64,000 nt of DNA from AP-15 sp963789025 (GTDB lineage Bacteria; Pseudomonadota; Alphaproteobacteria; ATCC43930; CGMCC-115725). Position 1 is the stretch's first letter. Every line of letters starts with the position of its first letter. The notes beneath the pieces were generated by a model, which worked only from the letters and a program-made list of their open reading frames with translations, was not told the origin of the DNA and searched no databases. The position numbers and the translations under genes were made by a program. The DNA is taken from NCBI GenBank assembly GCA_963789025.1, contig CAWBIT010000005.1, forward strand, positions 310,001-374,000. The letters are read 5' to 3'. This document shows positions 35,758-44,443 of this stretch, piece after piece.

Positions 35758-36223
35758 CGAATTGTGGCGGGCGCTGCACAAAGTCGCCGGCGCGGATCCA
35801 GAACCGCTCGAGGCGGCGGAGCGCGGCGTTGGCGCCTTGCAGATCATCGAGGCTCACGGCGGCGTGCGGCAGCATTTCGGCATGGCGCCGATGCATCGCG
35901 GTCAGGCTGTCGCGCAATCTGATCCCCTTTTCGGTCAGGCGGACATGAATCGAACGCCGGTCGTGCAGCGAGCGCTGCTGCGCCAGATATCCGTTCTCCA
36001 CCATCTTCTTGACGTTGTACGAGACGTTCGAGCCGAGATAGCAGCCCCGCAACGTGAGCTCGCCGACCGTCATCTCCGCGTCGCCGATGTTGAACAGCAT
36101 CATTCCTTGAACGTTGTTGATGTCGTGGATCCCAAGCCCTTCGAGCTCGAGCTTTACGACTTCGAGAAAATGGCGGTGGAGTCGCTCGACGAGCGAAATC
36201 ACCTCCAGGTATGCGGTATTCAT
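35750..36223 (-). CDS. ldtR: MarR-family regulator, LdtR-like
   Basis: One hundred fifty-seven residues. The winged helix is in GELTLRGCYLGSNVSYNVKK (recognition region) and NGYLAQQRSLHDRRSIHVRL (wing), between dimerisation helices. The whole sequence, especially DINNVQGMMLFNIGDAEMTV, matches LdtR, a Hyphomicrobiales regulator of an L,D-transpeptidase and osmotic tolerance described in Liberibacter. No transpeptidase gene is in the window. ATG 36223 chosen; upstream ATG 36244 is an alternative. Confidence 0.85.
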   Translation of the reverse strand: MNTAYLEVISLVERLHRHFLEVVKLELEGLGIHDINNVQGMMLFNIGDAEMTVGELTLRGCYLGSNVSYNVKKMVENGYLAQQRSLHDRRSIHVRLTEKGIRLRDSLTAMHRRHAEMLPHAAVSLDDLQGANAALRRLERFWIRAGDFVQRPPQFAA

Positions 36224-36245
36224 CCGAGCCTCGCTTGCCGGCAAA

Positions 36246-36275
36246 AAGACGGTAAGCTTACTGCCAGTTTGTAAA
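36246..36275. promoter_or_regulatory. Palindromic candidate operator upstream of ldtR
   Basis: GTAAGCTTAC at 36252-36261 is a perfect 10-base palindrome, 29 bases before the ldtR start and next to GCCAGTTTGTAAA. MarR proteins commonly bind such sites to control their own gene. Function is inferred from position only. Confidence 0.3.
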
Positions 36276-36284
36276 TTTATCGTT

Positions 36285-37184
36285 TCAGATTTTATCGTCG
36301 GATTTGCCGATTAAGCGATAGATCCCGGAAAAGTCGAGACCGCCGGCGCCGCCAGCGACGAACAGCTGGTAGAGACTAGCGGCGGCTGCCCCGAGTGGGG
36401 TCGCGGTCGCGGTTGCGCCCGCCGCCTGCTGCGCGAGCCGCAGATCCTTCAGCATCATCGCCGCGGTGAAGCCGGGTACGTAGTCGCGGTTTGCCGGCGA
36501 CGCCGGGACCGGTCCCGGCACGGGACAATAGCTGCTCAGCGCCCAACATTGCCCGGATGACCTGGAACTGATGTCGAACAGGGTCTGCGCCTCGAGCCCG
36601 AGCCGCTCGGCGAGCGAAAACGCTTCGCACACCGCGATCATCGAGACGCCGAGGATCATGTTGTTGCAGATCTTGGCGGCCTGACCGTTGCCGGCCGGAC
36701 CGGCATGGACGATCGTCCGGCCCATTGCCGCCAGCAGCGGCTGGGCGCGGGCGAAGGTTTCGGCTTCGCCGCCGACCATGAAGGTAAGGCTCGCCGCTTC
36801 CGCCCCGGACACCCCGCCCGACACCGGTGCGTCGAGCATGTCGAAACCCGCCCCCTTCGCCGCCGCAGCCACCACCCGCGCGGTCTCGACGTCGATCGTC
36901 GAAGAGTCGATCAGCAATGCGCCGCGGCGGGCATTGGCAAGAACGCCGCCCCCGTCGAGATAGACCGAGCGCACCTGCGGGCCGGCGGGCAGCATCGTGA
37001 TCACGATCTCGCCCCCGGCGGCGGCCTCGGCGGCCGATGCGGCCGCATGGCCGCCCTTCGTCTCCAGCGCCTCCATCGCTCTCGGCACAAGGTCGAACCC
37101 GGTCACCCGGTGGCCGGCCCCGACGAGATTGGCCGCCATCGGCGCCCCCATATTGCCGAGCCCGATAAACCCGATCGTCGCCAT
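36285..37184 (-). CDS. mmsB: 3-hydroxyisobutyrate dehydrogenase
   Basis: A 299-residue beta-hydroxyacid dehydrogenase. NAD loop IGFIGLGNMGAPMAANLV, the substrate signature FDMLDAPVSGGVSGAEA, the catalytic Lys in GNGQAAKICNNMILG and the C-terminal GGLDFSGIYRLI fit 3-hydroxyisobutyrate dehydrogenase of valine catabolism. ATG 37184 follows GAGGAGG. It lies upstream of ldtR on the same strand. A different beta-hydroxyacid substrate (for example tartronate semialdehyde) cannot be excluded. Confidence 0.88.
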   Translation of the reverse strand: MATIGFIGLGNMGAPMAANLVGAGHRVTGFDLVPRAMEALETKGGHAAASAAEAAAGGEIVITMLPAGPQVRSVYLDGGGVLANARRGALLIDSSTIDVETARVVAAAAKGAGFDMLDAPVSGGVSGAEAASLTFMVGGEAETFARAQPLLAAMGRTIVHAGPAGNGQAAKICNNMILGVSMIAVCEAFSLAERLGLEAQTLFDISSRSSGQCWALSSYCPVPGPVPASPANRDYVPGFTAAMMLKDLRLAQQAAGATATATPLGAAAASLYQLFVAGGAGGLDFSGIYRLIGKSDDKI

Positions 37185-37645
37185 CCCCGATTTCCTCCTC
37201 GCTCTCTAATCAAACTAAGGCAACAAGCCCCGAGGCCGGAAGTCCCCGAGAAAAATGTAGCATTGAATGAAGTCGATCCGTCGCCGATAGGATTGGAACG
37301 AAGCGTCGGCCATGGTGATGATTTGGAGGGCGGCCACGCCGCCCGGCGCCAGACGCTCACGGACTCCCCTTCGGGGAAAACGAGCGTAAGCTGTCTGGCC
37401 ACGAGCCGTTCGGCCGACGCGCGCAAAACGCGAGGCCATAGCGGCGGCTTCGCCCGAACATACAAATGATCCATATGATCGAGTTCGGTCATAGGCCGGG
37501 TCCTAACGGCCCGCTTGCTGCAGCCCTTCTTCGGGATTTAGCGCAGGGCCAGTATGGGGATAACGCTGTCAAAATATTTGGTTGTCTAACTTGCTACTGC
37601 AATCGTGCCTTTCGGCGCGCCTCACAATGACCGCGCCAATCTGCT
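37185..37645. other. Gene-poor gap between mmsB and the solute-binding-protein array
   Basis: No gene I can support. A minus-strand frame from 37492 (opening TELDHMDHLYVRAKPPLWPR) has an odd composition and no ribosome-binding site. Includes the 3' untranslated part of the array. Confidence 0.5.
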
Positions 37646-39244
37646 CTAACGGTCCAGCCACACGTCTTCGAAGCGCCAGCCGTTGTAGATGCTGTTGACC
37701 ATGATCGTCAGCCCTTTGACGTAGGGGTGCCGGCAGCTCGCCGCACGATAGTAAAATATGATTGGCCGGGCGCCGTCTTCCTGCAGCTTGCGGTCGATTG
37801 CCCAGACGAACTTTTTGCGCTTCTCCTGGTCGGCTTCGACCGACTGGCGGGCGAACTCCTTTTCGAGTTCGGGGTTGCAGTAGCCGGTGATGTTGCGCTG
37901 AGCTCCGCAAGCGTAATTCTCGTAGAATTGCTGGTCGGGATCGTCGATGGCGCTGGCGGTCATGTTGAGGCCGACCGTGTAATCCTTGCGGAACACTTTC
38001 GGAAACCAGCTGACCGACTCGATGGGATCGAGCTCGGCGTCGATGTAGATGGTTTTCAACTGATCGATCAGAATGATTGCCGGGTCGCGGATGATCGGGA
38101 TGTTGCGGATCGATAACTTCACCTGGAGCGGCTTGTCGGGTCCGTAGCCGGCCCTTTCCATGATCCCGCGCGCTTCCGTCCAACTCTTCTCGACATCGGG
38201 ATCGTAGCCGGGCAGTCCCTTCAACTGCTCCGGAGGTAGACCCCACACGCCGGCCGGCGGCGGCAGCATCGCGCCGCCGATATCACCCTGCCCTTGGTCG
38301 AGAATGTCGATGAACGCCTTGCGGTCGAGGCTCAGCGCCATCGCGCGCCGGATTTCCGGGTCGTCGAAGGGCGGTACGTCGCGGTTGATGATTAAATTGC
38401 GGCTGGCATTGAGCGGCGCCGTCTCGCAGACCGCCTGCGGCGCCTGGCTTTCCACCTCCTTCAGCAACGGGACCGGCACGTCATAGGGCCAGCTCATGTC
38501 GAATTTTCCGGTCTCGAACGCGAGCAGGGCCGTCGCGCGGTTCGGGATGATCGTATATTCGATGCCGTCGAGGTAGGGCCGGCCCTTTTTCCAATAATCC
38601 GGGTTTCGCGCCACTCGAATCCGTTCGTTCGGCTGAAACTCGACAAATTTGAACGGACCAGTCCCGATCGGATGGGTGCGCATCTCGTGCGGCGGGATGT
38701 GGCAGGGATAGATCGGCGCGAAACCGGAAGCCAGCAGCGCGATCAGTGAGGGCTGCGGCCGTTTCAAGACAAACGTGACCTCATCGTCGCCATCGGGAAC
38801 CACCTCTTCGAGGTTGCTGTACCAGGAGCGGCGGGGGTTGACGCGCAATTTCTCGTCGGACTTGCCGGTCAAGAGATCCCAGGTGCATTCGACGTCCTGG
38901 GCGGTGAACGGTGTGCCGTCGTGCCATCTGATGCCCTTGCGCAACTTGAAGGTAAGCCGCGTCCCCTCCTCGCTCCACGACCACTCGGTGGCGAGTTCCG
39001 GCACGATCGACTGCGCGCTGTTTTGCGCAACGCGCTGGTCGTAGATAACGAGGTTGTTGAACACGCCCATAATCGGCAGCACGGTCGACAGCGCCGATTC
39101 TTCGAGGATCGACATGCTCGGCGGGCTGTCGCGGTTGTAGACTTTCAAGACACCGCCGGCTTTCTGCGCCGTCGCTTCCGGCGCCGGCATTCCAACGAAG
39201 AACCAAGCGGCCGCGGCGGCCACCAATAGTGCTCGTGCTTTCAC
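37646..39244 (-). CDS. Family-5 extracellular solute-binding protein, array member G
   Basis: A 532-residue SBP_bac_5 protein. The signal peptide (ARALLVAAAAAWFFVGMPAP, cut near EATAQ) has no lipobox, so it is probably a free periplasmic protein. The family core is clear: MGVFNNLVIYDQ, GIRWHDGTPFTAQDVECTWD, YPCHIPP, HPIGTGPFKFVEF, NPDYWKKGRPYLDGIEYTII and a C-terminal NSIYNGWRFEDVWLD. All six array cysteines are present. GTG 39244 overlaps the stop of member F (GTGA) and gives the array's standard length; ATG 39256 is an alternative. Last gene of the array in transcription order. Confidence 0.9.
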   Translation of the reverse strand: MKARALLVAAAAAWFFVGMPAPEATAQKAGGVLKVYNRDSPPSMSILEESALSTVLPIMGVFNNLVIYDQRVAQNSAQSIVPELATEWSWSEEGTRLTFKLRKGIRWHDGTPFTAQDVECTWDLLTGKSDEKLRVNPRRSWYSNLEEVVPDGDDEVTFVLKRPQPSLIALLASGFAPIYPCHIPPHEMRTHPIGTGPFKFVEFQPNERIRVARNPDYWKKGRPYLDGIEYTIIPNRATALLAFETGKFDMSWPYDVPVPLLKEVESQAPQAVCETAPLNASRNLIINRDVPPFDDPEIRRAMALSLDRKAFIDILDQGQGDIGGAMLPPPAGVWGLPPEQLKGLPGYDPDVEKSWTEARGIMERAGYGPDKPLQVKLSIRNIPIIRDPAIILIDQLKTIYIDAELDPIESVSWFPKVFRKDYTVGLNMTASAIDDPDQQFYENYACGAQRNITGYCNPELEKEFARQSVEADQEKRKKFVWAIDRKLQEDGARPIIFYYRAASCRHPYVKGLTIMVNSIYNGWRFEDVWLDR

Positions 39245-40842
39245 CGGTCGAGCCATACGTCTTCCATACGCCAGCCATTGACCATGCTGTTGACCATCGT
39301 CGCCAGGCCTTTGACCGAAGGATGCCAGCAGGTCGCGCCGCGCGTGTGGAAGATGACCGGCCGCGCCTCCTCCTGCTGTAATGCCGTGTCGATATCCCAG
39401 ACCAGCTCCTTGCGCCTTTGCTGGTCGGTCTCCCGCGATTGCCGGTGAAACAAATCCTCGAGCTGGCGATTGCAATATCCGGTGAAGTTGCGGTCCGAAT
39501 CGCAGGCGTAGCTTTCATACAATTGCTGGTCGGGGTCGTCGACCACCGCGCTGCCGGTGTTTTCCAGTCCGACCATGTAATCCCGGCGCGTGACCTTGGG
39601 GTTCCAGTTGGCGGTCTCGACGATGTCGAGTTCGCCGGCGATGGAGATCTCTTTGAGCTGGTCGATCAGCATGACCGCCGGGTCGCGGTAGAGCGGGATG
39701 TTGCGGGCCGCAACCTTGACCGCGAGCGGGTGGTCGGGACCGTAGCCGAGCCGCTGCATGATCTCGCGGGCTTCCGCGCGGTTTTTCTGCACGTCGGGGT
39801 CATAGCCAGGCAACATCCTGAGGCGATCCGGCGGCATGCCCCACAATCCCTCCGGCGGGGGCAGCATTGCGGCGCCGATGTCGCCCTGGCCGCCGCTCAA
39901 CACATTAATGAAGGCTCGGCGGTCCAAGGTCAGCGCCATCGCCCGGCGCAGATCGGGATTGTCGAACGGCGGCGCGTTGCGATTGACGATCAATGTGCTG
40001 CTGACGCCCCTCGGCCGCAATTCGCAAATCGCCTGCGGGTCCTGGCGCTCGATGTCCTTCAATAGCGGGACGGTCACCTCGTAGGGAAAGGTCATGTCGA
40101 GCTTTCCCGCGACAAAAGCCAGCAGAGCCGTCGAGCGGTTGGGGATGATCGTCCACTCGATGCCGTCGAGATAGGGGCGGTTCGGCTTCCAATAATCCGG
40201 ATTGCGGGTCAGCCGGATCGACTCGCCCGGCTTGTACGAGACGAATTTGAACGGTCCCGTGCCGATCGGATGCTGGCGCATCTCCTGCGGCGGCACGTGG
40301 CACGGATAGACCGGCGAGTACCCGGAAGCGAGGAGCGCGATCAGGGCCGGTTGCGGCTGCTGCAGATGAAATGTCGCCTCGTGGTCTCCGTCGGCGGTGA
40401 CCCGGTCGAGGTTCCAGTACCACGATTTGCGTGGGTTGATGCGGAACCTGGCGGCCGACTTGCCGAGCAGCAGGTCCCAGGTGCACTGGACGTCCTTTGC
40501 AGAAAATGGCTGACCATCGTGCCAGCGGACGCCCTCGCGCAGGCGAAACGTCAATTCCGTCCCGTCCTCGTTCCACGACCAGCCGGTAGCGAGGTCCGGC
40601 ACAATCGATTGCAACGTGTTTTGCGGCACGTGCTGGTCGAAGATGACGAGGTTGTTGAACACCGCCATCATCGGCGCGACTGTCGAAATCGTCACTTCCT
40701 CGAGCGTCGACATGCTGGCTGGACTGTCGCGATGGGCAACCTGAAGGACGCCGCCCGACATTTGTGCGAATGCCGGCTCGGACGCGATGAGGGCGATCAC
40801 CAATACGCCCGCGGCCATCAGCTTTATTGGATTTATGGTCAT
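39241..40842 (-). CDS. Family-5 extracellular solute-binding protein, array member F
   Basis: A 533-residue paralogue. Signal peptide LMAAGVLVIALIASEPAFAQ without a lipobox Cys. Core motifs: MAVFNNLVIFDQHVPQ, GVRWHDGQPFSAKDVQCTWD, YPCHVPPQEM, HPIGTGPFKFVSYKPGE and the C-terminal NSMVNGWRMEDVWLD. It diverges from its neighbours in some loops: ATFHLQQPQPALIALLA in place of the usual LKRPQP, VNRNAPPFDNPD, and a cysteine pair embedded in ACDSDRNFTGYCN. It overlaps member G by four bases and follows member E by 36. Confidence 0.93.
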   Translation of the reverse strand: MTINPIKLMAAGVLVIALIASEPAFAQMSGGVLQVAHRDSPASMSTLEEVTISTVAPMMAVFNNLVIFDQHVPQNTLQSIVPDLATGWSWNEDGTELTFRLREGVRWHDGQPFSAKDVQCTWDLLLGKSAARFRINPRKSWYWNLDRVTADGDHEATFHLQQPQPALIALLASGYSPVYPCHVPPQEMRQHPIGTGPFKFVSYKPGESIRLTRNPDYWKPNRPYLDGIEWTIIPNRSTALLAFVAGKLDMTFPYEVTVPLLKDIERQDPQAICELRPRGVSSTLIVNRNAPPFDNPDLRRAMALTLDRRAFINVLSGGQGDIGAAMLPPPEGLWGMPPDRLRMLPGYDPDVQKNRAEAREIMQRLGYGPDHPLAVKVAARNIPLYRDPAVMLIDQLKEISIAGELDIVETANWNPKVTRRDYMVGLENTGSAVVDDPDQQLYESYACDSDRNFTGYCNRQLEDLFHRQSRETDQQRRKELVWDIDTALQQEEARPVIFHTRGATCWHPSVKGLATMVNSMVNGWRMEDVWLDR

Positions 40843-40878
40843 TCGCTCTACCCCGGTGCCCGTGAACGCGGTGAGCGC

Positions 40879-42474
40879 CTATTTGTCGAGCCAGACGTCT
40901 TCCCGGCGAGCGCCGTTGAAGATGCTGTTGACCATCATCGTCAACCCCTTGACGTATGGCCGCCAGCAGGTCCCCCCATCCGCATAGAAGATGATCGGTC
41001 GCGCGTCGCTCTCGGCCAGTTTGTGCTCGATCTGCCAAAGTATCTGCTTGCGGCGCGCCGCGTCGTCCTCAATTGATTGCTGCTCGATCAGGCGGTCCAC
41101 TTCCGGATTGCAATAACCGTCCCAGTTCAGGCTCGAGCCGCAGCCATAAAACAGGTCGAGCGTGGGATCGGGATCGGGACCGCTGGTTTGCAAGTTCAGG
41201 CCGACGGTGAACTCACGACGCATTATCTTCGGGTAATAACGGGTGCTGTCGACGGCTTCGAGCTCGCCGTCTATGTAAATCTGTTTCAACTGGTCGATCA
41301 AGACGACCGCCGGATCGCGGTAGAACGGGATGTCCGAGGCCGAGACCTTGATCTTAAGCCCGTTATTCGGGCCGTAGCCGAGCTTTTCCATGATCAGGCG
41401 GGCCTGCGCACGGCTTTTTTCGACGTCCGGGTCATAGCCCGGCAACCGCATCACCTGATCCGGCGGCAGGCCCCACAGCCCGCCTGGTGGCGGTTGCAGC
41501 ACCCCGCCGATCTCGCCCTTACCCTGGGCAATAATGTCGATAAATGCCTTGCGGTCCAAACTGAGCGACATCGCCCGCCGCAGCTCAGGGTTGTCGAACG
41601 GCGGGACGTCGCGGTTGATGATCAGGTGGCGGTTGATGTTGCCCGTCGTCTGTTCGCAGATCGCGTCCGGCACCTGGTTTTTTATGTCGCTCAGCATCGG
41701 CGGCGACAGCACGTATGGAAAGGTCATGTCTAATTTCCCGGCGATGAACGCCAACACCGCCGTCGCCGGGTCGCGGATGATCGTGTACTCGATACCGTCG
41801 AGATAGGGGCGGTCCGGTTTCCAGTAATCCGGATTGCGCGTCACCTTGATGGATTCGTTGCGCTTGAATTCGACAAATTTGAACGGCCCGGTTCCAATCG
41901 GACGCTGGCGCATCTGCGCTGCCGGCACATGGCACGGGTAGATCGGCGCAAAGCCGGTTGCCAGCAACATCGGGAATGCCGGCTGCTGCCGCTTCAAATG
42001 GAAGGTTACCTCGTAGTCGCCGTTGGCGGCTACCGAATTGAGGGTTTTGTAGAATGATTTGCGCGGATTGAAGCGCAGCTTGTCGGTACCGTTTCCCAAC
42101 AACAAGTCAACGGTGCACAGCACGTCCTTGGCAGTGAACGGCATGCCGTCGTGCCACTTGACGCCTTGGCGCAAGGTGAAGGTCAGCGCCGTACTGTCCT
42201 CGTTCCACGACCATTTGGTCGCCAGCTCGGGCACAATCGACTCCAAGCTGTCTTGCGCCACGTGTTGATCGAACAGAATCAGGTTGTTGAACACGCCCAT
42301 CATCGGGCCCTGACCCCAGGGCGTGGCTTCCTCAAGGATCGACAAGCTCGGCGGGCTGTCGAGGCTGTACATCTTGAGGAGGCCGCCACGTTTTTGGGCG
42401 AAGGCGGTGCCGCTGGCCGATAGCGCAATCAGCAGCGCGATCGCCGCTGCCGCGGCGCGTAGATTAAACGCCAT
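40879..42474 (-). CDS. Family-5 extracellular solute-binding protein, array member E
   Basis: A 531-residue paralogue starting at ATG 42474 after GGGAGAG. The signal peptide ends near GTAFAQ. Shared core: MGVFNNLILFDQHVAQ, GVKWHDGMPFTAKDVLCTVD, YPCHVPA, GTGPFKFVEFKRNESIKV, NSIFNGARREDVWLD. It is the most divergent around the ligand-facing C-terminal lobe (TSGPDPDPTLDLFYGCGSSL, NWDGYCNPE), which suggests a different ligand. All six cysteines are kept. Separated from member D by 188 bases containing repeat copy B. Confidence 0.93.
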   Translation of the reverse strand: MAFNLRAAAAAIALLIALSASGTAFAQKRGGLLKMYSLDSPPSLSILEEATPWGQGPMMGVFNNLILFDQHVAQDSLESIVPELATKWSWNEDSTALTFTLRQGVKWHDGMPFTAKDVLCTVDLLLGNGTDKLRFNPRKSFYKTLNSVAANGDYEVTFHLKRQQPAFPMLLATGFAPIYPCHVPAAQMRQRPIGTGPFKFVEFKRNESIKVTRNPDYWKPDRPYLDGIEYTIIRDPATAVLAFIAGKLDMTFPYVLSPPMLSDIKNQVPDAICEQTTGNINRHLIINRDVPPFDNPELRRAMSLSLDRKAFIDIIAQGKGEIGGVLQPPPGGLWGLPPDQVMRLPGYDPDVEKSRAQARLIMEKLGYGPNNGLKIKVSASDIPFYRDPAVVLIDQLKQIYIDGELEAVDSTRYYPKIMRREFTVGLNLQTSGPDPDPTLDLFYGCGSSLNWDGYCNPEVDRLIEQQSIEDDAARRKQILWQIEHKLAESDARPIIFYADGGTCWRPYVKGLTMMVNSIFNGARREDVWLDK

Positions 42475-42537
42475 TTTATTCTCTCCCTGTTTCACGCGTC
42501 ATTACTGTGAATGCCGATCAGTAGCATACCAGGTCCA

Positions 42538-42613
42538 GTCATTGCGAGCAGAGCGAAGCAATCTCGGGCCGCTGGATGCTGGTCCGCTCTAGATTGCTTC
42601 GTCGCTGTGCTCC
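42538..42613 (+). repeat. Palindromic repeat (GTCATTGCGAGC family), copy B
   Basis: GTCATTGCGAGC...AGCAATCT is mirrored by AGATTGCTTCG...CGCAACGAC, giving a long imperfect palindrome in the gap between array members D and E, same orientation as copy C. Confidence 0.88.
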
Positions 42614-42662
42614 TCGCAACGACAGCACAAGTGAAATATCAAGCGCAGCGAGTAAACTGCGG

Positions 42663-44258
42663 CTACTTATCGAGCCAGACGTCCTCCATGCGGTAGCCGT
42701 TGTATATGCTGTTGACCATCGTCACGAGCCCTTTGACGTAGGGCTGCATGCAGGTCCCGCCGCGCGGGTAGAAGATGATCGGTCGGGCGCCGTCCTCGGC
42801 CAGCCGGCGTTCGATTTCCCACACAAGCTGCTTGCGTTTTTCCCGGTCGGGCTCGGCCGATTGCCGGTCGATCAGTTTGTCGACTTCCGGATTGCAATAG
42901 CCGGTGTAGTTCCGCACCGCGCCGCACACGAAATTCTCGTAGAATTGCTGGTCGGGGTCGTCGACGCCGCTCTCGGTGCCGTTGATCGCGATCGTATAGT
43001 CCTTGCGGTAGATCTTGGGGAACCAATTGGCGGTCTCGACCGGCTCCAGTACGGCGTCGATGTAGATCTCCTTCAGCTGGTCGATCAGAATGACCGCTGG
43101 ATCGCGGTAGGCGGGAATGTTGCGCGAGGATAACGTAAGCGCGAGCCGGTGATCGGGCCCGTAGCCGAGCTTCTCCATGATCTTGCGCGCTTCAGCACGG
43201 TTCTTCGCGATATCGGGATCGTAGCCCGGCAATGTCGCCAATATCTCCGGCGGCATTCCCCACAATCCCTCCGGCGGCGGCAACATCGTCGCGCCGATGT
43301 CTCCCTTGCCTTGCGTCAGGATGTCTATGAAGGCCGTGCGGTCGAGGCTGAGCGCCACTGCCCGGCGCAGATCCGGGTTGTCGAACGGCGGTTTCGCCGG
43401 GTTGAGGATCAGGTTGCGGGCGACGTTCGTTGCGGTCAGCTCGCAGACCGCCTGCGGCGCCTGCCTTTTGACGTCCTCCAGCAACGGAACCGTCGTTCCG
43501 TAGGGCGAAGAGATGTCGAACGCGCCGGCGATGAACGTCAGGTTTCGCGTGGCGATATCCTTGATGATGTGCCACTCGATGCCGTCGAGATAGGGCCGCC
43601 CCGATTTCCAGTAATCCGGGTTTCGCGTCACCCGGACCACCTCGTTCGGCTTGAACTCGACGAATTTGAAGGGGCCCGTGCCGATCGGATGGGTGCGCAT
43701 GTCGCGCGGCGGCACGTGGCAGGGATAGACCGGCGACCAGCCGGACGCCAGCAGCGACAGCAGCGCCGGCTGCGGCCGCTTCAAGTGGAAGGTGACCTCG
43801 TAGTCGCCGTTCGTCGTCAACCGGTCGAGGTTGAGGTACCAGGTCTTGCGCGGGTTGACGCGCAGCTTTTCGCTGCCGATGCCCAGCAGCAGATCCCAGG
43901 TGCATTTGACGTCGGCCGCGGTAAACGGCTTCCCGTCATGCCATTTGACGCCCTGACGCAACGGGAAGGTCAGCTCCTTGCCGTCCTCGCTCCAGGCCCA
44001 GCTCGTCGCCAGATCCGGGATGATCGAATCCGGGCTGTTCTGCGCCACGTGCTGATCGAACATGACGAGGTTGTTGAACACCCCCATCATCGGGCGCAAT
44101 GCGGCACCCGTCGCTTCCTCGTGCAGCGACATGCTCGCCGGATTGTCGAAAAACGAGATCTTGAGAATGCCTCCGGATTTCTGCGCGAGAGCCGGTTGCA
44201 TCGCGAATAGGCCGATAAGCAATCGCCCGATGACTGATATTATTCCCAGTCGCCGCAT
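42663..44258 (-). CDS. Family-5 extracellular solute-binding protein, array member D
   Basis: A 531-residue paralogue. ATG 44258 is chosen; GGAGGGAG lies 13 bases upstream, and a GTG at 44270 directly after it is an alternative. Signal peptide IGRLLIGLFAMQPALAQ. Core motifs as in the other members, including MGVFNNLVMFDQHVAQ, GVKWHDGKPFTAADVKCTWD, YPCHVPPRDM, VCGAVRNYTGYCNPEVD and NSIYNGYRMEDVWLD. This member alone is bracketed by two copies of the same palindromic repeat, in the two widest gaps of the array. Confidence 0.93.
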   Translation of the reverse strand: MRRLGIISVIGRLLIGLFAMQPALAQKSGGILKISFFDNPASMSLHEEATGAALRPMMGVFNNLVMFDQHVAQNSPDSIIPDLATSWAWSEDGKELTFPLRQGVKWHDGKPFTAADVKCTWDLLLGIGSEKLRVNPRKTWYLNLDRLTTNGDYEVTFHLKRPQPALLSLLASGWSPVYPCHVPPRDMRTHPIGTGPFKFVEFKPNEVVRVTRNPDYWKSGRPYLDGIEWHIIKDIATRNLTFIAGAFDISSPYGTTVPLLEDVKRQAPQAVCELTATNVARNLILNPAKPPFDNPDLRRAVALSLDRTAFIDILTQGKGDIGATMLPPPEGLWGMPPEILATLPGYDPDIAKNRAEARKIMEKLGYGPDHRLALTLSSRNIPAYRDPAVILIDQLKEIYIDAVLEPVETANWFPKIYRKDYTIAINGTESGVDDPDQQFYENFVCGAVRNYTGYCNPEVDKLIDRQSAEPDREKRKQLVWEIERRLAEDGARPIIFYPRGGTCMQPYVKGLVTMVNSIYNGYRMEDVWLDK

Positions 44259-44340
44259 GACGTTTAACACTCCCTCCGTGTTGCGGGTTTTGGCCTAACC
44301 CTATCCCGTGCCGGCGTGCTGCAGCACGGCCTGTTCACTT

Positions 44341-44425
44341 GTCATTGCGAGCGAAGCGGAGCAATCTCGGGCCGTGGAGTGCTCTATGGTGGAGATTGCT
44401 TCGTCGCTACGCTCCGCGCAATGAC
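44341..44425 (+). repeat. Palindromic repeat (GTCATTGCGAGC family), copy C
   Basis: GTCATTGCGAGCGAAGCGGA...GCAATCTC is mirrored by GAGATTGCTTCG...CGCAATGAC. It fills the gap between array members C and D. Confidence 0.9.
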
Positions 44426-44443
44426 AGCATTGGCGTTATTCCA

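Noticed and set aside
37103..37492. Minus-strand frame upstream of mmsB
   Set aside because: Overlaps the start of mmsB, has no Shine-Dalgarno and shows an unusual composition.
39256..39475. N-terminal extension of SBP member G
   Set aside because: The extra 70 residues are a shadow of member F; GTG 39244 gives the array's standard length and signal peptide.
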